This document shows, piece after piece, positions 1 to 4,587 of a DNA stretch of 5,901 nucleotides (its first letter is position 1; every line of letters starts with the position of its first letter). Both the position numbers and the translations under genes were made by a program. Source of the stretch: Cyclobacteriaceae bacterium (GTDB taxonomy: Bacteria; Bacteroidota; Bacteroidia; Cytophagales; Cyclobacteriaceae). The stretch is taken from the NCBI GenBank assembly GCA_947458795.1, contig CANHCD010000144.1, positions 1 through 5,901 on the forward strand, read 5' to 3'. The notes under the pieces are model-generated. The model was not told where the DNA came from and searched no databases. It saw nothing but the letters and a program-made list of their open reading frames with translations.

Positions 1-643
1 AATGCCGGTAACCCTACTGCCTTTGGAATCCGTGAGCGGCACCAACTTGGATCGCTATTCGGTCATCTTGATGGCGGATGGAAGCTACGGGCAACTGGGA
101 CAGTCCGGCGCTGCTGCCCTGAAAACTTGGGTGAGCAAGGGCAATACCTTGGTGGCCAAAGGAGGCGCACTTCGCTGGTTGGCACAGAATGAAATCGGAA
201 ATTTCACCTTCCGCAAAGTGGATAACGGGGAGAAAGGTTTGCAGAAAAGCTATGCAGACTTTGAAAATGCTACCGGAGCCAAGCAAACTTTCGGAGCCAT
301 CTTCAAATCTACCTTGGACACCAGCCATCCTATCGGCTATGGCTATGTGAGCAAAGACCTTTTCACCTTCAGAAATGACAATTTCTTCCTAGAGCCCTCT
401 ACCAATCCCTACGCCAACCCGCTAGTCTATACTAAAGATCCTTTGGCTTCGGGCTACCTGCATCCAAGCAATCTGCCTGGAGTACAGGAGAGCGCAGTGA
501 TCCGTGTAGCTAGCCAAGGAAGAGGAAGAATTGTGGGCTTTGCTGACAACCCTAACTTCCGTGCCTTCTGGTTTGGTACCAACAAGCTGTTTATGAATTC
601 CATTTTCTTTGGTCAAGTGATTGACGGAGGAACTGCCCGTTAA
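1..643 (+). CDS. M14-family zinc carboxypeptidase, C-terminal part (5' end outside window)
   Basis: The reading frame is open from the left edge (codons begin at base 2) to a TAA at 641-643, giving 213 visible residues; the ATG at base 2 is probably internal. What is visible is not the catalytic M14 domain but the C-terminal region seen in large (roughly 800+ residue) secreted Bacteroidota M14 peptidases. It has a class I glutamine-amidotransferase/flavodoxin-like fold, with a strand reading YSVILMADGSYG, the helix-strand unit LKTWVSKGNTLVAKGG, and the closing signature GRIVGFADNPNFRAFWFGTN followed by KLFMNSIFFG. The family removes C-terminal amino acids from peptides outside the cytoplasm, using zinc bound in the N-terminal domain, which cannot be checked here. 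A terminator follows directly, so this is the last gene of its transcript. The family call rests on recalled similarity of the C-terminal signature; another protein with the same accessory domain is possible. Confidence 0.78.
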   Translation, partial: MPVTLLPLESVSGTNLDRYSVILMADGSYGQLGQSGAAALKTWVSKGNTLVAKGGALRWLAQNEIGNFTFRKVDNGEKGLQKSYADFENATGAKQTFGAIFKSTLDTSHPIGYGYVSKDLFTFRNDNFFLEPSTNPYANPLVYTKDPLASGYLHPSNLPGVQESAVIRVASQGRGRIVGFADNPNFRAFWFGTNKLFMNSIFFGQVIDGGTAR

Positions 644-648
644 ACTCC

Positions 649-678
649 AAATCCCAGCCAAGTGCTGGGATTTTCTTT
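649..678 (+). terminator. Intrinsic (rho-independent) terminator after the carboxypeptidase gene
   Basis: A perfect 10-bp stem (AAATCCCAGC at 649-658, GCTGGGATTT at 664-673) encloses a 5-nt loop, CAAGT. It is followed by the T-rich run TTCTTT, which continues from the T's of the stem. It starts 5 nt after the carboxypeptidase stop codon. It argues that the amidohydrolase at 707 is transcribed from its own promoter or only by read-through, although no convincing promoter was found in 674-706. Confidence 0.8.
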
Positions 679-706
679 GCTATTCCTGATGCTATTCTTA
701 GAATTT

Positions 707-1819
707 ATGAAAAAAATTAGTCTGTTTCTTTTCGCTTTGCTGATGGGCGGAGGCGCTCTTGTCGCACAAGAAATGAGTTTTGAGTCCTACAATCCTCCTT
801 CTACGCTCAAGGTGCCTCAGCATCCCGTGACGCGATCAAAGTTTCCCTTTATCGATATCCACAGCCATCAAGGAGGCGTCAACAAATCCAAGATCGATCA
901 GCTTTCCGCTGAGATGAAGGAGCTCAACATGGCAATCATGATCAACCTGAGTGGACGGGGCTTCGGGCAGGGCAATAGCAATGCACAGCAGGAATACATC
1001 AAGGGCATGATGCAGGAGTTTAAAACCCATGCCCCTGGCAGATTCATGGTGTTTACCAATTTGAATTTTAACGGTTTTGGTACACCAGAATGGACCGCCT
1101 TGGCAGTGAAAGAGCTGGCAGAGGACGTTGCTTCAGGAGCAGTAGGCTTGAAGATTTACAAGAGTTTGGGTTTGAACTCCAAGGACAACAGTGGAAAGCG
1201 AATTCCCGTGGACCATCCCGATTTGGATCCAGTTTGGGCAAAGGCTGGGGAACTTGGGATTCCTGTACTGATCCATGCTGCGGATCCTGCTCAATTTTGG
1301 CAAGCGATGGATTCCACAAACGAACGCTGGCTAGAACTCAAACTTCATCCGAGTCGCCGCCGATCTGCTACCGACCCAGCGCCTTTTGAGCAAATCATCG
1401 CAGAGCAGCACAGGGTATTTGCGAAGCATCCCAAGACCACCTTTATCAATGCCCACATGGGCTGGATGGCCAATGACATGGACGCTGCAGGGGCGCATTT
1501 GGATAAATATCCCAATGTCAACTACGAGATCGGTGCCATCATCGCAGAGCTTGGAAGACAGCCACGACGAGCCAAGGAGTTTTTCACCAAATATCAGGAT
1601 CGAATTTTATTCGGCAAAGATGCCTACAACAAGGAGGAGTTTTACACCTACTTCCGCGTACTGGAAACCGAGGACGAGTATTTTCCTTATTACAAAAAGT
1701 ACCATGCCTTTTGGAGCATGTATGGCTTGGGCCTTTCAGACGAAGTCTTGAAAAAGGTGTATTACAAAAACGCGCTTCGGATTGTGCCGGGATTGGATAA
1801 GACGCTATTTCCGGATTGA
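707..1819 (+). CDS. Exported amidohydrolase, metal-dependent TIM-barrel (Amidohydro_2 type)
   Basis: This is a 370-residue protein with a Sec signal peptide: MKK, a hydrophobic stretch to about residue 19, and probable cleavage at ALVA|QE after residue 20. The mature part reads as an amidohydrolase-superfamily barrel. It has an HxH motif after strand 1 (H52, H54 in FIDIHSHQG), GLKIYKSLG with K149, H190 in PVLIHAADP, H250 in FINAHMGW, and a late Asp, D305, in ILFGKDAY. These are the usual metal-ligand and catalytic positions of the superfamily. The C-terminal VYYKNALRI is also typical of secreted members known from Planctomycetes, Acidobacteria and Bacteroidota. The substrate is unknown. The ATG at 707 is chosen because the signal peptide begins there; an in-frame GTG at 662 falls inside the terminator and would add 15 residues before MKK. 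No Shine-Dalgarno is visible, as is common in Bacteroidota. It converges on the AraC gene across a repeat-filled gap. Confidence 0.88.
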   Translation: MKKISLFLFALLMGGGALVAQEMSFESYNPPSTLKVPQHPVTRSKFPFIDIHSHQGGVNKSKIDQLSAEMKELNMAIMINLSGRGFGQGNSNAQQEYIKGMMQEFKTHAPGRFMVFTNLNFNGFGTPEWTALAVKELAEDVASGAVGLKIYKSLGLNSKDNSGKRIPVDHPDLDPVWAKAGELGIPVLIHAADPAQFWQAMDSTNERWLELKLHPSRRRSATDPAPFEQIIAEQHRVFAKHPKTTFINAHMGWMANDMDAAGAHLDKYPNVNYEIGAIIAELGRQPRRAKEFFTKYQDRILFGKDAYNKEEFYTYFRVLETEDEYFPYYKKYHAFWSMYGLGLSDEVLKKVYYKNALRIVPGLDKTLFPD

Positions 1820-1880
1820 ACTTTTTACGGATTAGTAATGGTATTGAAATGAAATACAGTGGAAATAAAATGGAAAAAAA

Positions 1881-1894
1881 CCGAGCCCGCTCGG
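1881..1894. repeat. CCGAGC hairpin, first of copy 1
   Basis: CCGAGC (1881-1886) pairs with GCTCGG (1889-1894) across a 2-nt CC spacer. The same hairpin, with a different spacer dinucleotide, recurs at 1959-1972 and 3536-3549, so the arms are conserved while the spacer varies. There is no downstream T-tract on either strand, so it is not a standard intrinsic terminator. Confidence 0.7.
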
Positions 1895-1958
1895 TGAAAT
1901 AATTGTTTCGATTCCGATTAAATTTAAAATAACACGATGGAAATACAGTGGAAATATA

Positions 1959-1972
1959 CCGAGCGTGCTCGG
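1959..1972. repeat. CCGAGC hairpin, second of copy 1
   Basis: CCGAGC (1959-1964), spacer GT, GCTCGG (1967-1972), extended by an A1958-T1973 pair. Together with the next 24 nt it matches 3536-3573 of copy 2 at 34 of 38 positions; two of the four differences fall in the spacer. Confidence 0.7.
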
Positions 1973-2093
1973 TGAAATAGTTTCAAATACGTATTCTATC
2001 CTATTTCACGGAGCCCACCGCGGCGGGCAGGCAACGCGGAGTCTATTTTTACTCTATTTCCATCGTATTTCAAAACAGCTATTTCAAAATCGT

Positions 2094-3212
2094 TTAGTCT
2101 TTCAACGCGAGTTGATATTCTGTGGGGGTGTAACCCGTCAGCTTTTTAAACGTTTTGTAAAAAGTGCTTCTATGGGTGAAAAGGCAACCCAAAGACAAGG
2201 AATCAATGGTATGGGTGTCTAAATAGCCTGTTTTAATCAACTTCTGGGCGTATTTAATTTTCAAAATATTCTGATACTCATTGAAGGAACAATAGGCATA
2301 ATACTTAAAAACGTATTTGATATGACTTTGAGGATAATTCAGTCGAAAAGCGAACTCCTTTAGTGATGGCAACAGGACAAAATTGTCCAGTAACTCTTTC
2401 TCATTTTTTTTGATGGCAAAGATAATTTCATCCACTTTATCCCTTACTTTTTTCTCCACTTCAAGATCTTCCAAATCGGTAGGCTCCTTCTTATTGAATT
2501 TCCAAACCGCAACCTCCTCTTTTTTGAAGCTATTGAGTTTTTGAAGAAGAAGCTGTTCTCCGTGTAGCAGAAGTGGGTTTTTTAAAATGTAGACGACAAA
2601 CAGAAACCACAACACGGAAGATGCCGCATAAAATCGGGGAAACTTGTCGTCCATGGTTTCCCCAGTGCTGGTGAGCAACAGGTAGTTTGACAATAAGAAA
2701 AAGAGAATGAAAAACGCTAGCAATGCGTATACCCACAATTTTATGGATTGAAAATGAAGGGTTTCCTTAATGCTTTTTCTACTAAACACATATTTCCAAA
2801 CCAGCTGTATGGTAAACACCAGATATACTGTCGTAAATAGAAGAAAAACTACTTGAATGACCCCCAAACTTGGATTGAAGGCAGCGCTTATGAAGGCAAA
2901 TACCAAAGGGAATAAAAAATGAAGTATAATTTTTTTATAGGAGGTAGATTTTAAAAGTAGGTTTTCAAAAAACAAAAAGAGCCCCGCAAACTTAAAAAAC
3001 GGAAAAATTAAATTTTCCTGAAAGGGATTAAAAAACGAGCCCACTAATCCAAAAACTTCCAATCCATGCAAAAAACGTTGAAGGCCTGCTACGGCTATAA
3101 TGATCAAGAAAAAAAGATTCAGCTTATTATCTTTTTTGTGGCTGATCAAAACGATAAATAAGAGCAGTAGCAATAGAAATCCTACGAAAAAGGATAAGAA
3201 ATCAAATACCAT
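2094..3212 (-). CDS. Membrane-anchored AraC-family transcriptional regulator (7TM plus HTH_18)
   Basis: This 372-residue protein has two clear halves. Residues 1-212 carry about seven hydrophobic segments (near 5-24, 31-48, 66-87, 94-112, 117-142, 157-180, 195-212). A charged, helical linker (about 225-275, rich in K and E) follows. Residues about 278-370 form an AraC-type double helix-turn-helix, with YPQSHIKYVFK for the first unit and HTIDSLSLGCLFTHRSTFYK then FKKLTGYTPTEYQ for the second. Such membrane AraC proteins are common in Bacteroidota, where the membrane half is presumed to sense a signal and the cytoplasmic half binds DNA; the ligand is unknown. The ATG at 3212 is the start that begins the first membrane helix. 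Hand counts of sampled 60-base stretches give about 30-32% G+C here against 47-55% in neighbouring genes; the F/L/I/K/N-rich protein may partly explain this. The gene lies between two direct copies of the palindromic repeat. Confidence 0.88.
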   Translation of the reverse strand: MVFDFLSFFVGFLLLLLLFIVLISHKKDNKLNLFFLIIIAVAGLQRFLHGLEVFGLVGSFFNPFQENLIFPFFKFAGLFLFFENLLLKSTSYKKIILHFLFPLVFAFISAAFNPSLGVIQVVFLLFTTVYLVFTIQLVWKYVFSRKSIKETLHFQSIKLWVYALLAFFILFFLLSNYLLLTSTGETMDDKFPRFYAASSVLWFLFVVYILKNPLLLHGEQLLLQKLNSFKKEEVAVWKFNKKEPTDLEDLEVEKKVRDKVDEIIFAIKKNEKELLDNFVLLPSLKEFAFRLNYPQSHIKYVFKYYAYCSFNEYQNILKIKYAQKLIKTGYLDTHTIDSLSLGCLFTHRSTFYKTFKKLTGYTPTEYQLALKD

Positions 3213-3230
3213 TTGGTTTGAACTATTTTT

Positions 3231-3362
3231 TTAAATGATCGGAATGGAAGAGATACCAAGCATCCTGCACAGAAGCATGTTATCAAGATTTCGAAGGGTA
3301 TTCATCACGGTCAAACTCCCCTCTCTTTTTTGAAGTTGCCCTCGTCGGTTTACCAAGTGCAT
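3231..3362 (-). CDS. Possible 43-residue upstream ORF / leader peptide of the AraC gene
   Basis: On the minus strand an ATG at 3362-3360 opens a 43-codon frame ending in TAA at 3233-3231, 18 nt before the AraC start. An internal ATG at 3305 would give a 24-residue peptide beginning MNTLRNLDNMLLCRMLGISS. The first ATG lies only 10 nt downstream of a TAnnTTTG promoter match, so the message could be nearly leaderless. No Shine-Dalgarno is visible and I recognise no family. It may be a regulatory leader ORF, a conserved small protein, or chance, since a frame this short in a 217-bp gap is not by itself significant. Confidence 0.25.
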   Translation of the reverse strand: MHLVNRRGQLQKREGSLTVMNTLRNLDNMLLCRMLGISSIPII

Positions 3363-3371
3363 AAATCAGTT

Positions 3372-3379
3372 CAAATATA
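3372..3379 (-). promoter_or_regulatory. Candidate -7 promoter element for the AraC gene
   Basis: On the minus strand this reads TATATTTG, an exact match to the Bacteroidota housekeeping -7 consensus TAnnTTTG. About 20 nt upstream there is only an A/T-rich stretch (TTTTTTATTA), not a clean TTG -33 element. Transcription would start near 3365-3368, leaving about 150 nt before the AraC start codon. The motif is short and the region AT-rich, so a chance match is possible. Confidence 0.35.
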
Positions 3380-3406
3380 TTTTTTTATGTGTGTAATAAA
3401 AAAGAA

Positions 3407-3425
3407 TGATTCATAATATGAATCA
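3407..3425. promoter_or_regulatory. Perfect 8-3-8 palindrome upstream of the AraC promoter (operator candidate)
   Basis: TGATTCAT (3407-3414), spacer AAT, ATGAATCA (3418-3425): the two arms are exact reverse complements. Its centre (3416) is about 50 bp upstream of the start inferred from the -7 match, a typical activator-binding position. It lies just outside the repeat that begins near 3434 and has no counterpart near copy 1, so it does not look like part of that repeat. The protein that binds it, possibly the AraC regulator itself, is a guess. Confidence 0.4.
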
Positions 3426-3535
3426 ATCAGAATCCTGCCTGCCCTCCGCGGCGGGTAGACTGGCAGGCTCGGTGAAATAATTGTTTCGATTCCTCTTTCA
3501 TTTAAGGAAATAAATGGAAATAGGCTAGAAATAAA

Positions 3536-3549
3536 CCGAGCAGGCTCGG
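3536..3549. repeat. CCGAGC hairpin of copy 2
   Basis: CCGAGC (3536-3541), spacer AG, GCTCGG (3544-3549), extended by A3535-T3550. This is the third instance of the same hairpin in the window, with a third spacer dinucleotide. Confidence 0.7.
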
Positions 3550-3690
3550 TGAAATAATTTCAAATACGTGTTCCAAACTATTTCACGTAGCCCGCCGCTG
3601 CCTACCTACCATAAGCATGCGGGCAGGCAACACAAAGTCTATTTCTAATCTGTTTCCACTTTATTTCACTTTGTTATTTCACGGAGCGAG

Positions 3691-3704
3691 CCCGCCGCGG
3701 CGGG
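3691..3704. repeat. Perfect GC palindrome CCCGCCGCGGCGGG
   Basis: This 14-bp sequence equals its own reverse complement. Imperfect versions occur at 2013-2028 (copy 1, one mismatched pair) and 3442-3455 (start of copy 2, one mismatch). It contains CCGCGG at its centre. It lies 35 bp downstream of the stop codon of the minus-strand T9SS cargo gene, but no T-tract follows it on that strand, so a terminator role is uncertain. Confidence 0.65.
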
Positions 3705-3738
3705 TATTTCTACTGTATTTCAATCGTATTTCTTTACC

Positions 3739-4587
3739 TTATTTCCTAATCAAATTCAGCATCCCCCTTCTCAACTCTCCCGTTTCTCGGATTTCGATCG
3801 TCCAGAAGTAAGTTCCCACGGGAAGCTGCTTTCCATTGAAGGTTCCATCCCAGCCTTGGTCGGGAGATTCGGTGTAGAACAGGCGCGAACCCACATTGTC
3901 GTACACCGAGATGCGCGCCCCCTCGTAAAACCGGATACCCGGTACGCCCCAGCTGTCGTTGATTCCATCTCCATTGGGAGAGAAGCTATTGTTAACAACC
4001 AAGGAGGAAAATTCGAAACGTGATCTTTTGATCTCGAAGAACTTCTCCACGGTATTCCCTTTTCGATCCTTCACCTGGGCAAGGATTAGGAAGGTCTCTT
4101 TTCCTGGGGCAGGGTCTGCGCTGTTCCAGAATAGGGTGTTGTCATTGATGTAAAAGAAGGGGTTGTCGTAGCCTGCCCCATACAGGTTCGTGACAAGGGG
4201 AGTTTTCGCTGATGTTGTCGTTCGGGAGGACTTCACGGTAAAGGCTCCGACCGGGATAAAAAATACAGTCGTACTCCCGGCAAAGGAGTTGTTGTTGAGC
4301 GACAGGTCCAGCACCAAGTGGTCTCGATCTAGAAAGCCGAAATCCTGCAGGAACCCTGCCGACAGCGTACTTGCGGTAGCGGTGGTGTAATAGGAGATCG
4401 AACTCTGTTCCCCTACGCTGTAGGCCAAGGAGAAGTCGGCTGCCTTGGCATAGCCCCCTGCGGTATTCACAGTCAGGGGACTCAAGCTTTGTGCTTGGAG
4501 AGAAGTAGAACCAAGGAAAATCAGGAAAAAAGCTCCCAAACCAACCCTCCAGTTCAAGGAAGCAAAAGCGAGTGCTCCTGTTCTCAT
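3739..4587 (-). CDS. T9SS cargo protein with type B (CHU_C / gliding-associated) C-terminal sorting domain
   Basis: The protein has 282 residues. Residues 1-32 form a signal peptide with a hydrophobic core (GLGAFFLIFLG) and probable cleavage at LQA|Q. Residues about 35-82 resemble a module common in Bacteroidota surface proteins (LTVNTAGGYAK, FSLAYSVGEQ, LSAGFLQ). Residues about 90-190 look like a beta-rich, cadherin-like stretch. Residues about 195-282 are the type B sorting domain, with SFSPNGDGIND (201-211), SVYDNVGSRLF, GWDGTFNGK (245-253), LPVGTYFW (255-262) and a terminal GMLNLIRK. In known systems this domain directs a periplasmic protein through the type IX translocon and is usually removed or anchored at the surface. 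The start codon overlaps the stop of the fibre gene (ATGA, bases 4587-4584), which implies translational coupling. The stop codon TAA (3741-3739) falls within the last TATTTC unit of repeat copy 2. The binding or enzymatic role of the roughly 160-residue passenger is unknown. Confidence 0.85.
   Translation of the reverse strand: MRTGALAFASLNWRVGLGAFFLIFLGSTSLQAQSLSPLTVNTAGGYAKAADFSLAYSVGEQSSISYYTTATASTLSAGFLQDFGFLDRDHLVLDLSLNNNSFAGSTTVFFIPVGAFTVKSSRTTTSAKTPLVTNLYGAGYDNPFFYINDNTLFWNSADPAPGKETFLILAQVKDRKGNTVEKFFEIKRSRFEFSSLVVNNSFSPNGDGINDSWGVPGIRFYEGARISVYDNVGSRLFYTESPDQGWDGTFNGKQLPVGTYFWTIEIRETGELRRGMLNLIRK

Larger units (their letters stand above)
1846..2085. repeat. Modular palindromic intergenic repeat, copy 1
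   Basis: This element fills most of the gap between the converging amidohydrolase and AraC genes. Module order on the + strand: GAAATA-type units at 1851, 1862 and 1873 (11-nt steps); hairpin CCGAGC-CC-GCTCGG (1881-1894); a block ending ATTGTTTCGATTCC (to 1915); GAAATA units at 1940 and 1951; hairpin CCGAGC-GT-GCTCGG (1959-1972); GTGAAATAGTTTCAAATACG (1972-1991); CTATTTCACGGAGCCC (2001-2016); GC palindrome (2013-2028, one mismatched pair); GCGGGCAGGCAAC (2023-2035); then TATTTC-type units at 2044, 2055, 2066 and 2080. The outer arms 1850-1878 and 2044-2072 are inverted repeats with 22 of 29 matching positions. The same modules recur in order at 3434-3745. The boundaries are judged by eye. It could be a non-autonomous mobile element or a structured 3'-end element; no reading frame in it looks like a protein. 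Confidence 0.75.
3434..3745. repeat. Modular palindromic intergenic repeat, copy 2 (rearranged and extended)
   Basis: This is a second copy in the same orientation as 1846-2085. It opens with a GC-rich inverted repeat (CCTGCC 3434-3439 with GGCAGG 3462-3467) in place of the first GAAATA array. It then carries a 27-nt block (3467-3493) identical to 1889-1915; GAAATA units at 3507, 3517 and 3528; hairpin CCGAGC-AG-GCTCGG (3536-3549); the AAATACGTGTTC block (to 3573); CTATTTCACGTAGCCC (3578-3593); a GC stem-loop about 26 nt longer than in copy 1; GCGGGCAGGCAAC (3619-3631); and TATTTC units at 3640, 3651 (as TGTTTC), 3662 and 3675. The segment 3619-3658 matches 2023-2062 at 34 of 40 positions. 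A tail absent from copy 1 adds a perfect GC palindrome (3691-3704) and TATTTC units at 3705, 3716, 3727 and 3740. The last unit overlaps the stop codon of the neighbouring gene. Confidence 0.75.

Noticed and set aside
662..706. Upstream GTG start at 662 for the amidohydrolase, adding 15 residues
   Set aside because: It lies inside the terminator hairpin and would put a second hydrophobic stretch before MKKISLFLF, which is itself a standard signal-peptide start.
1090..1751. Plus-strand frames overlapping the amidohydrolase (1090-1389, 1386-1751) and the minus-strand frame at 1068-1319
   Set aside because: They are alternative-frame readings of a well-supported enzyme gene, with Ser/Arg/Pro-rich composition typical of shadows.
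1881..1972. CCGAGC hairpins as ordinary intrinsic terminators for the amidohydrolase
   Set aside because: The stems are only 6-7 bp with 2-nt loops, and GTGAAAT, not a T-tract, follows on the plus strand.
1965..2222. 85-residue plus-strand frame
   Set aside because: It runs from the palindromic repeat into the antisense of the AraC C-terminus and shows no domain features.
1846..3745. CRISPR array
   Set aside because: The short units are 6 nt at 11-nt spacing with no unique 30-40 nt spacers, and no cas genes are present.
1846..3745. Composite transposon with insertion-sequence ends
   Set aside because: No transposase or clear target-site duplication is visible. A cassette role for the direct repeats is kept only as a hypothesis.
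3617..3811. 64-residue plus-strand frame
   Set aside because: It translates repeat copy 2 and the antisense of the T9SS cargo C-terminus, with no independent support.
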